Assembly (NCBI GenBank): GCA_003254905.1
Contig: QANU01095353.1
Coordinates: 1 to 64,000 of the forward strand
From: Nissolia schottii
Lineage: Eukaryota > Streptophyta > Magnoliopsida > Fabales > Fabaceae
Reading direction: 5' to 3'
DNA length: 64,000 nt
This document shows positions 38,522 through 50,811 of the stretch, in pieces. Made by a program: the position numbers and the translations under genes. Every line of letters starts with the position of its first letter. Position 1 is the first letter of the stretch. The notes below the pieces were generated by a model. That model saw only the letters and a program-made list of their open reading frames with translations. It had not been told where the DNA came from and searched no databases.

Positions 38522-40740
38522 CGTTTTCTTGGTGCATCAAATTTCTAGGTGGAGATCCGCTTGCCATGGTTTAGGCCTTACAACTTAGTCCTTACAGATA
38601 TCTCACTAATAGTAGGTTTTCAGAATTCAAAATCATGTTCGTAATGAGACCGCTGGTGAGCCAACTTAATGTGGCGTGGAGAAAGATAATGTGGAGGCGT
38701 TTGTGTATTAATAGTTAAAATTTTTCATCCAATTGTTATATTGTTGGGTTAAGAGTCGTTTCTATTGTAATGTATGAACAAAATGTGATGGTTTGATCTT
38801 ATAAACTTCCCAATTACTCGAAACGGATTGTTTCTTGGCAACGGTACAACTTATGTTTCTACCCACAAAGACCTTAACTAAAATTTTAGTTTTGCATTTT
38901 GACCATTGAATTAAGGTTTCACTTTTTATTTAAGGTGAATTAAAAGGATTATCTTGTGCAAAGTTGTGATTAGCTAAATATTAATATGAAATTAAGTGAT
39001 TAGACCAAATTCATTAAGATCGGTCAGTCCAAGGTAGCATGCTCCTTTGCATAGTTATAAAACCCGGACCGATTGGGTCGACCCAAAACCTAGTGACCTG
39101 GCCATGGGACCAGACCTATTATCTCATTGGATTAGCTACGTTTCAAATCCTAATTGACCCAATCTGACTTGGTCTGACCCAGTCGGGTTTCATAAAACCT
39201 GGTGACCTAACTTGGTTGGGTCATGCTTTTTTTTTTTTTAAGAAAAAAATAAAGCAAAACCATGTGGTTTAGTAAAGGAAAAAAATGACATTGGTTTCTC
39301 AATCGAATTTGCTTATTCGTTTACAAATTGAGATCCTGGTGCATCAATTTGGTTACAAATTTCAATTTTTTCGTTTGGAGGAATTGATTTCGATTTAGAT
39401 ACTAATCAAAATTTTATGATTATTTTCTTTCTAGAGTATCCATGGAGCAACTAGCTACCTAGAGTGTTTCAAGTCTACTAGACTAGTGGCGAGGTACCAA
39501 TCTTATACCACCAATCTAATTCAATTATGGAAATCAAGGTGCTGTTATCCTAAGATTCACATGGTGCATTATTTATGATGTTAATTATCTTGATAATCTA
39601 ACAACGACATCCACACACTAAATTTATCATCATATCTATATAACCTATATTACTACCAAGTGTGAAAAGTCTAGCATAATCCTAACATGTAATAACTAAG
39701 TATATAAGTTTTTACCTAAGCTAACACATGCAATCACTAAGCAACACTGAGCATATAAATAAATAAACAACTACCTAAACTAATTAATAAATTAATTAAT
39801 TAAAAAAATTGAATAAATAAATAAATAAATAAATAAATAAATTAATAAATTGAAATATAAATCACAACTGACTCGATTGACAGACCATGAAATGGCACAC
39901 CGTTGACGCACTAGGACCTTTACTCACCTAGAAAGGACAAGGACTGAGGAGCACTGCACTGGGAGCTCCAAGCAGCATAGCGTTCGTATCCAAGGTGGGG
40001 GCACTACTTCTCCACAAAATAATACATGAGCCAGAAGTCCCAACACTGGGTGGAACCTCATGAGCTCTGAAGAAAATTAGCAACTAAAGCTCTACCTGTG
40101 GGTCTCTATTTATAAGGAAAGCAACCCTCCTCCCAAAGTCTCCAAAAGCGATGTGGGATTTGGTTCTAAAGTCATTGAGCCACTACAGCGTGCTATCCAC
40201 GTCTCAACCCTTTCTAAGGTACTTAGGAAAATGGGTCATCATAGAACCAAAAGAGATTAGGCAAGGGAAGAAGAAAAAGAAGAAAAGGCAGAAGATCAAA
40301 ATTTACATAGAGAGAAGAAGAAGAAGGGTTGAGAAGTGAAGTATTTGACTTTCTCTGGTGTGTCTACTGGTACGATGACAAGAGGATGTATCAGATACTT
40401 GTCAAACAATGAGACTAAAGAAACATACAAAAAAAAACTAAAAGCATGTTGACCAAGATAAGCTATAAAGCATGTTGACCAAGATAAGCTACACTTTACT
40501 AAAATCAATTGAAAGGTTTTTTTTAAAAAAAAAAATCAATTTTTTTATGTGGTTTCAACTTCCATGAAGCATATTTGACCCCACACTTAGACTCCAGCAA
40601 AATCACAATATACTGCACACTGAGCGAGCGGAAATCAACGTCACGCTACAACTTCTTCTTCTTCTTCTTCTTCTTATCCGTTTTGCTGTTTTTCTATAAA
40701 CTGAATAATAACAAAATGATAGATAATTAGGATTTATCTA
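38522..40740. other. Intergenic, transposon debris
   Basis: Downstream of DUS2; 38522-38830 probably holds its 3' UTR. A block of AACCCGGACCGATTGGGTCG and related GACCCAAT motifs at 39058-39235 looks like a hAT-type remnant. An AAAT microsatellite lies near 39805-39842. No gene is seen. Confidence 0.45.
40652..40676. repeat. (CTT)n microsatellite
   Basis: Eight CTT units, probably within the internal part of the LTR element just to the right. Confidence 0.85.
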
Positions 40741-40761
40741 GACTTTGCTACTGATACCAAA

Positions 40762-41249
40762 TGATGCGGAACTCCAAGGATATAAAGATGCTGAAACCCC
40801 AACACACACTTTGACTCAGAACAAAGAATATGATAAAAAACTTGTCCTTAGAAACGTAGATAATTGAGATAAGAACAAGAAATTGAGAATTACCTTAGAA
40901 TGAGATTTCCCAATTTCTTAATGCAACAAGCAAAACAAATCACAAACCTTCTATACACAAAGAGATCACCCATTTGCAAAGAAAGTTTTCTAAAGAGAAA
41001 ACAATAAAATTTTAATTCTTCAAAAGTTTTTCTTCATTGTACTAGTTCATGAGGTATTTATAACCTCTTACATTAGATTCAAATTTAAACTAAAGATAAA
41101 ACAAAAGATAAACCTAATTTAAACTAAAGATAAGCCCCCATAATAATAGACCTAAGATTGGGCTAATAAAATAAAATAAATTTAAATGTTCTACTAAATA
41201 CTTAAAATAAATAGATAAAACATAACTAAAATAAGATAATAACCCAACA
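40762..41249 (-). mobile_element. Copia-type 5' LTR with primer site, minus orientation
   Basis: On the minus strand the segment starts TGTTGGGTTATTATC at 41249 and ends GCATCA at 40762. Two bases later comes TGGTATCAGTAGC, an initiator tRNA-Met type primer site. No second LTR or coding interior is visible, so only the 5' part remains. Confidence 0.55.
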
Positions 41250-42265
41250 TGACCTAAATACGATAGCGTCAATTTATAGGGTGTTGATTTCTCCATTTTG
41301 TCCTCTAGTGATGTAACGTCCAATTTATTTATCATTTTTTGACCCCCTTGTGCACTTATCAACGTGTCTGTTAACTCTGTCCTAGTTAGCAAGGGCAAAT
41401 GCCCAAATTTGTCATTGAACATTACATTGGTGCCCAAATTAGTCTTTCAACGAAAAAAAAGCCCTTTCGCGGTCCCTAAACATTTCAAATGTTTCATTGT
41501 TAATCTCTTGTCCATTAGCATTGTGACTATCACAATTTAAAATAAATGTTACTATTAAGATTCCTAACTTAGTTTCTACGAACCCTAGTTGTCTCTCAGC
41601 CTCCTAGATGAACTCCCATTAAAACATAACCTAAAACCACATGCAAGAACATCATGAACTTGATCATTATCTATAAACATCCACAAGCATCTTATTCATT
41701 TACATACAACATGATCAATTAATGCTTTAAACGATGATTTCATGACTTTCTTAATAGGTTTCATGATTTCTAAAATAAGTTCATCAAAGGTTTCTTAACA
41801 TGACCAATATAAATCTAATTTCATAAACATAAGCTCAACGTTGACACAGGAACAAATAACCGACTTAACATCACTTAACAACTCAACGTAATTTAGAAGG
41901 TACATTTGGGCCTTGATCATCAATGTTGCAGCGCCTTGACAACATTGTTGTGTTGCCTCCATGAATGAATAAACATCGCTATATCTCCTAGCCAGCGCTA
42001 TGGCGTTACTACTGTGACAACAAATAGCAACACGACAATCGATCCTTGTTCGTTTGATCATCGATATGAACTAAGACGAGATGGGTTTGGAGAAGCAGAC
42101 CTAACTTGAAGAACAATGACCAATGTGGAGAGATGGCGTCATTCCATGAGAGGGTTAAGTTTTTGGATACAACAAACTTAACTCAATGTAGCTCTAACCT
42201 CTAGCAATGAAGAACACTAAAGGAGGAAGATGGTTTCTAAGCTAGGAGGGTTTGGAGGCGCTTCC

Positions 42266-43950
42266 TGTAACATCCCGCTTTTTCACTGTACGGAAAATTA
42301 GCGTAATAGATAATTATAGGTTAATTAGGGAGGTAAGAAAATTAAATTAATACCTTTAATTAATAATAATCACCCTTAACTCCTAAGAATCATAGTCAAA
42401 ACCAAGGTGTCGTGACCTCGCGAATTTTTTCGAGACTTGGGACGATTTTCGGACCAATCGGGAATTTTTCGAATACCGAAAGTGCTCGTAAAATTCGCTA
42501 ATAAAATAATAATTTCCCGAATATCTCCATCGGGCTCAACTACTAATAAGAGAAAAATTAGTAGATCGCAAGGATGTGTCCGGAATATTTTCAGGACAGC
42601 CGTACGTAAAGTACCGGGACTACGAACATCCCGATTTTCCTCAGGGAAATAATCGTAAACGTAAATATTAAATTAATCTTCTAATCATGAGTAGGGAATT
42701 AAAATGGGAAATTAATAGGTAGAATATCCCTAGGAAATAGGACGGGTCGCGGTAGGAAGTTCCAGCAGACGACCGAACAGCCGCTGTTCGCCGATGGAAT
42801 TTTCTGACGTATAAAAGGTGTCTGTGAAAATACTCCTCCGGAGAAAAATTCACAAACACCTTAAAATATTAATATCCAGAGGTAGAGGGAAATTAGAGGA
42901 TCGCAACGGTATAAACGGAATATTTTTCGGACGACCATGCGCGACGCACCGATACTGCGAGCGATAAAACACGAGCGAACCAGGACCGAGAGAAAATGAA
43001 ATTTCAGCAGCTAGAGCTGAAGGGCTGCACGGTCTAGAGCTGGGATTTTTGTCCAAAAATAATCCCCTAAATCATGCTTCCACCACCTTACTTGTCTTAC
43101 ACCCTAAGCCAAAATCCCATCACTTAGCCATACCCATGCCCATGCTTTCTACTATTCATCCAATTTATTCAATTAATTTACCTCACCATCAGCCTCCCCA
43201 AAACCGAGATATCCTCTCCCAAAACTCCAAGCAAAATATCATTTCTCATCTTCTCCAAAACATACTAAGCTAAACCTCAAGAATACCACCAAGCCTTCAA
43301 GAGTTCAAGCACATTTCCTTCTCCTTCCACCTTCCCCAAAACCGAAACCACAGCCCCTAAGTCTTCTCATCTTAGTTTCATTTTCTTCCACCAAGAATCA
43401 AGAGGAACAACATCATCCTCTTCATTGTGCAAGGTTCTCACCTTGGAGAAAGGAGGAACTCAAGCTTTGGGAAAACTACAAGGCTTGCAGGACTTCACTC
43501 AAAGCTCTCTTCCACCACCACCAGGTTTTTCCTACAGGTGGGTAGTCCGATCACCCCTGTCTATGGGATGTTTATTATATGTTATGTGTGTATTTTGAGT
43601 AGGAAAAATTAGAAATGCTATGAGGATAAAATGTTACTGTTGTATGTTGAATATTCACGTTGTTTCATGAGTCTTGTACGTTTCTGTTGATGCTCGGGTA
43701 CTGTTGGAATATGTGGTGTGAACTTGGATGAATGTAAGTGAATGAGAGAAAATAGGCCAGGAGGTAAGCGCCGAGTTTTCTGCGGAGAGAGACTGAGAGG
43801 AGCCTAGAGGGTTGAAGAGCGGGCGTCAGTAGTAGTGACCGAAGGGGTTCCGCGGCGGTCCCCCGAAGTGGTTGAGTAGTCCCCCGGTGAGTATGTTGGG
43901 TGAGCACCGATAATGGTGCTGTAAGGGTCCGCGGAGGTCCCTTGAAGGGG
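42266..43950 (+). mobile_element. Gypsy-type LTR sequence
   Basis: Starts TGTAACATCCCGC, the common beginning of plant gypsy LTRs, and continues through GC-richer sequence with CGAATTTTTCGAG and GGACGATTTTCGGACC motifs. A CCAAAACCGAGATATCC stretch follows and then a GTCCGCGGAGGTCCC / GTTCCGCGGCGGTCC repeat near 43848-43940. The right end is unclear because of a single N at 43951. Confidence 0.5.
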
Positions 43951-43951
43951 N
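43951..43951. other. Single undetermined base, possible contig join
   Basis: Lone N at the end of the repeat-rich gypsy LTR sequence. Similar lone Ns flank the misplaced block in CstF77. Confidence 0.6.
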
Positions 43952-44319
43952 AGCTGCAATAAATGTTGATATTACCATTGAATTTGGTTGAAAATTGCCT
44001 TTGGTATGAGACTATTTAAGAATTCCTCAAATTATATGACATTGAGTCAAAAATGAAGTTTGAGCTTTCAGTTAAATGTTTATGAGTAGCTACAATTTTT
44101 TTTGGGTCAACACAAAGTGTTTACTGTTAGTGACAGTTATTAATTTCGTGTTCACACAAAGTGTGAGATTTGTTAACAGTTAAAGAAGGCTTGGTGTCAA
44201 AAGAAGGCTCTGCTATTTCTGTTTCTATATTTGCTGTTTTTGTTTATGCTTTTTTTTGCTGTTTTTGTTTCTGTTGTTTCTAATTTTTTAAAAAATTTAT
44301 TTTGGCTCGCTTTAGCCCA

Positions 44320-44460
44320 ATTTAAACCCTATTTTTTACTCGGCCCGAAAATGGTCGGACCTATCGAGTCTAGAATCGAGTCCGAGTCCTCAAAATGAAC
44401 CCAATCTAAATATAGGGTCGGATTCGGGTCTAAACCAACCCGACCCATCAACACCCCCGA
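44320..44460. repeat. GGGTCGG-rich remnant upstream of the MAPR gene
   Basis: Contains CTCGGCCCGAAAATGGTCGG, CGAGTCTAGAATCGAGTCCGA and AACCCGACCCATC motifs typical of hAT subterminal regions. It lies 185 bp or more before the start codon at 44645. Confidence 0.35.
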
Positions 44461-44644
44461 GTAGAATGACTTAAAAAACTAGGGGGTTGGTAAGTTGAGT
44501 AGTCTAACACCACACCATTCCGCCCTTCACCTACCGCACCCGCCACTCTCCCTCTACCTTTCACACGTTCTCCACACCATATTCACATACACAATCATTA
44601 TTGAGAGTTAGAGAAGGTAAAAGAGAGAAAAAACGATTCAGAAA

Positions 44645-47480
44645 ATGGGTTTAAACTCAGCCTTAATGGAGGAGATAACCTGGTACACGGGTCTATCGCC
44701 GACGGCGTTCTTCACCATCCTTGCCATGATGGTCGTCGTTTACAGGACCGTTAGCGGCATGTTTGTGTCCCCCGAAGACTACAACAAACCCCCCGTCGTT
44801 TCGGCCCGAACCAATCGTCGGTTCGACGACCCCGAACCGCTACCCGAACCGGTTCAGTTGGGCGAGATCACGGAACGCGAATTGCGACCTTACAACGGCT
44901 CCGACCCCGGTAAGCCCCTCTTGGTGGCAATCAAAGGCCAGATCTATGACGTCTCCACTGCCAGGTCCTCCACTTTTTCCTCTCTTTTCTTTTTTCTCCC
45001 TCCTTTTTAATTTGTGTAGTTTGCCACGTTCTTGATTCTTCGTGTTCTTTGATTTTTGTTATGCACGCTTCGAATGTGATTGTGAATTTTTCAACGTTTA
45101 TTGAGGGGGTTCTAAACTAAGTAGAATGTTTCAGCGGCGAAATTGTGACTAATTGTGGAGTATATGATTTTAATTTATGGGTAAACTGTAGGGCGGCTTG
45201 TTCATGGCTCAACGTTATTAAATTGAAGGCAAGAAAAGAAAATAGATTTTTGCAAGCTAGCTCAGATGTGAAGCCTTCTTTTTCAAATAAGAGGAAACTC
45301 CTTTCACAATTCTATTTCGCAAAATGCTTGCGGGGTACATTAATTGTTCTCATCGTGGTTATAGACTCTGAATCACTTATTTTTCACACACCAACCAATC
45401 ATGACATGTATGCGAACCTCATAACAGAAATAAAAGCTTGTAACTAAATAAAGTTCCCATAAGCAACCCTATACCGCAAGTTACTTGGATTAATTAACCG
45501 TGACCTTAGTCTTCAGTCCATTGTGGAGGCTTCCTAATTCGAGAACTGATCCTTTTGTTTGTATCGTAGTTATCGATTGCGGATAGCGGCGCGGAGCGGC
45601 CGACCCCAAAAACGGGATAGCGGGAGCGGGTTGACAATAGGGCTGGTTGATTTTGCTATAGGGGCCATCCCCTGTCATCCTTTACCTATGGTTCAGGAAA
45701 GGGAGTGGAAAGGGATTGACCAGAATGATTGCGACGAGACACACCAACACCACTACTTAGAGGTGGGAAGGGGTGGCGGTTGGAGGATGACAGAGCAATC
45801 ACGCGTTGATCACTTCTAACATCTATTGGGAGGGAACTCCAATCTATTGGGAGGGAATCCCTTTTTGGAGTGTGATTTGTCGCTTCCAATGCGTTTAATA
45901 GCTATTAGGCTTTTTAGGTAAGTTCCCCTCTTCCTATGTAGTTAGCTTGACGCTAGGTATATCTCATAATAGGCATGTAGCCGTAGGCAGGAACTCTTCT
46001 TTTTAGTAGTTATTGGTGACCAGTAGTTCGGGGTGGTTAGTAACCTTTTTTTCTTCCTATTCTTTGGTTAGGCAAGTCCGCTGGTAATCCCAACCGAATA
46101 AGCAGTCAGAATCGCTACAAGAAACCTATTTCATACCCTTTTCGTTGTACTTCCTTTTCTCCTTCTCTTTCTTGAAACTGAAAACATATAGCTTAGAAAA
46201 TAAGACTTGCCAAACTAACCACCAACCCAATCTCAATGAAGACATGGATATGCAACTAACTAAACCTTTGAACTCAGTTAGCCTTTAAGCTTAGCTTTCA
46301 TCATAACTAGGCAACTTTATCTTCTCTTATGAAATTTCTAGTTAGATGAGCAGATCACTTATTTTATATATATAATGATAGCACCACCCCAAAAAGGGTG
46401 GAGACTTTGATAATGGATAGTTGACCACCGCCGGATATTCCAGCAACAGCGTCTGTGGCTAAAAGACTTGCAGCCGATTCATCTATGAGTTCTTCTCTGA
46501 CAGAACATTGTTTTTAAGCCCTTTAATGAAAACCAGACCTGAAGAGACTTAGGCTGAGACTAGAGTCCGATCCGAACCTTCACTTTCACCTGAAACCTCA
46601 ATGTTTAGGGAAGAACAACCAACATGCGAATGTGAGTTTTGAAGGTTTCTTTTGCTTGCTATCAATCTAGTGAGCTATTTCAAGCCCATAGTAGGGCTTT
46701 AAGTTCAGACTGAGGAGAGCGAAGCAAACAAAAGAGGAGGGGTCTAGGCTAAACAGGGTGTCAATAGCTTGATAGTCAAACAGGTAGAGAAATATTTGAC
46801 TCATTATTTTTAATCAATCAAGGAATGGTTGCAGGATCCTGGTAAACAGGAATGGAGCTTTGGAAGGCTGGCTCTCAGTAAGCCATTTTCAAAGCAGACC
46901 ATGAGTGTAACATGGTCGTCAGCTCATCCCTAACTATAGATAGAGCAGTAGTTGAGTTGACTCGGTTTGTGACAAATTTTATGGTTTGATTCATTAGTGA
47001 ACAGATATAGTTATTTATTGCTGAACAGAGTTATTTCCTGTGATGCATTTCTACTTTTCGTCGCTCCTGTGCGTTCCTTCCATTTTAATGCTGTGTTAAG
47101 CATACTTGGAGTCAGCAATTTGTGTTTTGTATTGCTCTTGGTTACTTGTATCTGAAATGCTTCCTAGTCCTTTGTATGGCCTACTTTTTTCCCCCAACGA
47201 GCATCAGACTTTTGTTGATGATATATGCAGGCATTTTTATGGCCGTGGTGGACCTTATGCAATGTTTGCTGGAAAGGAATGTAGTAGAGCCCTTGCTCTC
47301 CTGTCTTTTAAACCTGAAGATTTTAATGGAAACCTTGATGGTTTGGACGAGTCTGAGCTTGCAATTTTAGAGGATTGGGAGTATAAATTCATAGAAAAGT
47401 ATCCAAAGGTTGGCCAGCTTGTTCCAGAACAGAGAGTTCAGCAAAATGAGCACTTAGAACAAGTTCAAGACACAATTTGA
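44645..47480 (+). CDS. MSBP1-like: Membrane steroid-binding protein (MAPR family, cytochrome b5-like)
   Basis: Membrane-associated progesterone-receptor type protein, expected in the ER or plasma membrane. Arabidopsis MSBP proteins bind steroids, dampen brassinosteroid signalling and scaffold lignin P450s. Exons 44645-44964 and 47231-47480 join in frame to 189 aa, somewhat shorter than Arabidopsis MSBP1. An N-terminal membrane segment spans about residues 17-39 (TAFFTILAMMVVVY). An acidic Pro-rich linker follows. The cytochrome b5-like haem/steroid domain runs from about 70 to 170. It includes the GQIYDVS strand, the FYGRGGPYAMFAGKE motif with Y110 and Y116 at the haem-ligand region of PGRMC1-type proteins, and the LEDWEYKF helix. 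The exon 1 donor is AG|GTCCTC, which is weak beyond the GT, but it is the only site that keeps the protein intact. The upstream leader is CT-rich. Confidence 0.93.
45840..46960. other. Possible mitochondrial-DNA insert (NUMT) in the MAPR intron
   Basis: The composition is more balanced than the surrounding intron. Stretches such as GCAAGTCCGCTGGTAATCCC, GAGCGAAGCAAACAAAAGAG and TAGCTTGACGCTAGG have the look of non-coding plant mitochondrial DNA. No ORF is present. This is an impression from sequence style, not a match I can verify. Confidence 0.35.
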
Positions 47481-48267
47481 ACCTTGATGAGGGCAAGGAG
47501 GAAGCAAAATAGAAACCATCATATTAATAGGTGATACTGCTCTGTTAACTCTGCAGCGAACGGTGCTGCAGTTTTTAATTTTTGACTTTGTTGCATAGGT
47601 TGTAACGTGTATAACCGAGGTATTACTGTAACTTAAAAAGCGAGAGATGGTTCTGATGCTAAATAGTGTGAAAACACATGAATTTATGTTTTCCGGATTG
47701 TTATTGTAGTAAATTCTGTAGAATATTTGATGTTTGAAATTTTTTAATCGTCATGTTGAGGAAAATTTTACAATCATAATTTTAGGCCCCCCACACACAA
47801 TAATTTAAAAAAAAAAAACAAAAAACCACCCACCCATAATTGTGAGAGTGAGAGCAGCACTTTAATTTCATGGAGAAAAGACTTTAAGGAACTGGCTAAA
47901 TAGAGGAAAAAGAAGAGAGGAAAAAGAAGAGAGTAGGTTCAAGAGGAAAAAGAAGAGAGGAGGTTCAAGAGAGAAAAGGGATGCATGGCTAAATAGATAA
48001 TAAGAATAATGATGTCATGATAACCGGACGGACCAGCAGCACAAACAAGGCGCTGTAGGCTTACAAAGACTGCAGCGCTGAGGTCTGGACAAGGAAAGAT
48101 TCCACCATTTTGGTGAAATTTGCAGGAAGACCCCCTTTGCTGATGAGGGTCAACTAAGCCCAAAAAGGAAAGATAAGGGGCTTTGGAAAGTGAAAAGGAC
48201 CGGACCGGACCTAATGGTCTGAGTGGGGGGAAACAAGGATAAAAGAGAGGGGGGGGGGGGGGGGGGG
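47481..48267. other. 3' flank of the MAPR gene, no further gene seen
   Basis: 47481-47780 probably holds the 3' UTR. A duplicated AGAGGAAAAAGAAGAGAG motif lies near 47901-47960. 48000-48240 is GC-richer and unrecognised. It ends in poly-G at 48249-48267 before the gap. Confidence 0.4.
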
Positions 48268-48868
48268 NNNNNNNNNNNNNNNNNNNNNNNNNNNNNNNNN
48301 NNNNNNNNNNNNNNNNNNNNNNNNNNNNNNNNNNNNNNNNNNNNNNNNNNNNNNNNNNNNNNNNNNNNNNNNNNNNNNNNNNNNNNNNNNNNNNNNNNNN
48401 NNNNNNNNNNNNNNNNNNNNNNNNNNNNNNNNNNNNNNNNNNNNNNNNNNNNNNNNNNNNNNNNNNNNNNNNNNNNNNNNNNNNNNNNNNNNNNNNNNNN
48501 NNNNNNNNNNNNNNNNNNNNNNNNNNNNNNNNNNNNNNNNNNNNNNNNNNNNNNNNNNNNNNNNNNNNNNNNNNNNNNNNNNNNNNNNNNNNNNNNNNNN
48601 NNNNNNNNNNNNNNNNNNNNNNNNNNNNNNNNNNNNNNNNNNNNNNNNNNNNNNNNNNNNNNNNNNNNNNNNNNNNNNNNNNNNNNNNNNNNNNNNNNNN
48701 NNNNNNNNNNNNNNNNNNNNNNNNNNNNNNNNNNNNNNNNNNNNNNNNNNNNNNNNNNNNNNNNNNNNNNNNNNNNNNNNNNNNNNNNNNNNNNNNNNNN
48801 NNNNNNNNNNNNNNNNNNNNNNNNNNNNNNNNNNNNNNNNNNNNNNNNNNNNNNNNNNNNNNNNNNNN
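48268..48868. other. Sequence gap (601 N)
   Basis: Preceded by a poly-G run and followed by the end of an LTR, so the gap probably hides repeat sequence. Confidence 0.99.
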
Positions 48869-49000
48869 CAAAAGTTCAAAATTTTCCATATTTCTCAAAT
48901 TAAGTATTTTATAAAAATTAAGTCTAAAAGTAAGTAAAAGCTAAAACATGGCAACTAACGAGCATTAATTACGACTTAATTAGTTAGTTAGGGTGTTACA
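48869..49000 (-). mobile_element. LTR end next to the large gap
   Basis: On the minus strand it starts TGTAACACCCTAACTAAC at 49000, a typical beginning of a plant gypsy LTR, and runs leftward into the gap. Confidence 0.5.
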
Positions 49001-50640
49001 ACAAACAACTCTCACAAGCATTTTCTCAAATACTTGGTAAGCATAAAATATTCAAATGATGATGAAGCATTCAAAAACATAAAAACTTGAATCAATTACA
49101 TAAACAAATAATAGGAAGATAAATAACCTCAAATTAATAAAACTTCATGTCAAGACTATGCCATGCCCTAATATAAGAGGTTTAATTACACTTGATAACA
49201 AATAAAATCAATGGATAAAAGAGAAGATTGGGGGAAGAAAGGTACAGAAAAGAAAATTGGCTTCTCGCAGTAATTGAAAGGAAACACAACATCTCACAAG
49301 AATTGAAAGGAAATGTGACATCTATCAGAAGAAAATGTGATATTGCGCGAAAATTAGAAAGAAGTGCGACATTGTATGAGAAATTGAAGGAAACATGACT
49401 TTTCGCTTCAATTAGAAGAAAACATGACATTGCGGTAGAAATAATAGGATGTTACATTGTGCAAGAATTAAAAGGAAATGTGACATTACGCATGAATTAA
49501 AAGCAAATTGAACCTTATGATTATAATTTCCTTATGATTATAATTTTTTTATTGTTACAACTTAGAATATATCCTGCGCTTGGCATTGGCTAAGCACTAG
49601 TTAAATCTAACATTCACTATTCATATTCTTTCTTCTCATCCTTCACTATATCACCTCACCCTCATCCTTCATAAAATTAATTCTATCATACATTCTTATA
49701 TAATGACATAATAAACATTGAACAAAATAAAATTACACAATTACGTGACACGCTAAACACACACTAGATAATATAAAAACTTATACAATGTATTTTTTTA
49801 TATTATACTATTAGGCCTTATATTATCAAGTCTAATACTATCAAACCTTATTTTAAACATTGTAGTAAACAAGGCTTTAATTCTCTCTCTACTGAATATC
49901 TTAAAAGCAAGTTAGAGATTTGCTCTTCAATTTAAAAAAATTGATTACTTTATGTGTATTTTGAGATGCACAAACAAATATCACAAACTTTTTAAAAATA
50001 TTTTTTATCTTGAAAAAAATACTTCTTTTATCATAGAAACACAAATTATTTTCAGTAAACAAATCAAGCTATCTAACAACGATTATTAAATTTGAATATT
50101 TTGAGACAAAATTAATTGTAAGTTAAAAATCATAAACTTGTTATGAGTTTACTAAAAGAGAGAGAGTTTATATAAGAGTTAATTCCTTTGTATGTTTATC
50201 ATTTAATTCCTTTGTATGTTTATCACAATTTAATTACCATGTTCTCAATCCAAAAAATCGAATAAAACAAATAATGAAAACACCACAAAGAAGAGTTTTA
50301 TACTTGGGTCTAAAGTTGTTAGAATTAAAATTTTACATAAAATTAATATAGCAAAACAAAAATATAAAATATAAAATTATAACACAATATAAATTATAAG
50401 ATCATTCGATTCAATTGATACGAATAAAGTTGACTAATCTCTTTAAAATGACAAAATTATAAAATTTAAGATTCAACTAGAGATTTTAAAGTCACTTTCT
50501 AACCCCTTCCTTCGATTCTTCTGTACTTGTCCAAAATTGTTGCCTCTACCTCACCCCTTCTGCAACCCCATAGCCGAATCCAAACACGCCCTCGCTCACA
50601 CTGCTTCCATCCGTTGCATTACGAATTGCGCATAATGAAC
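49001..50640. other. AT-rich intergenic DNA upstream of CstF77
   Basis: No gene is seen. Around 49250-49500 an imperfect ~37-bp repeat (AATTGAAAGGAAA...GTGACAT) recurs about seven times. Confidence 0.5.
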
Positions 50641-50811
50641 GCGCGATTGTCACTGTCGTATTTCTAAACTCAAACATGGTGCTCTATTAACTCTTCTTCT
50701 TCTTCCCCTTTACCACTCCATTGGATGCACAACGTTATTCGTTTCTGTGCGTTGAATTGCATAAAAATTGACCCTCTTTTGCTTTTTCAGGACAAACCCA
50801 GTGGCGCTGAA

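Noticed and set aside
45145-45447. 100-aa ORF in the MAPR intron
   Set aside because: Nothing recognised, no conserved motif, and it lies wholly in the intron between two coding exons.
48223-48903. Long open frames on both strands at 47939-48903
   Set aside because: They are open only because they run through 601 undetermined bases, and their ends are poly-G or poly-C translation.
50725-50811. Upstream in-frame ATG that would add 29 residues to CstF77
   Set aside because: The stretch contains a pyrimidine-rich acceptor (GCTTTTTCAG at 50781-50790) and reads as intron; the added residues do not resemble the family N-terminus.
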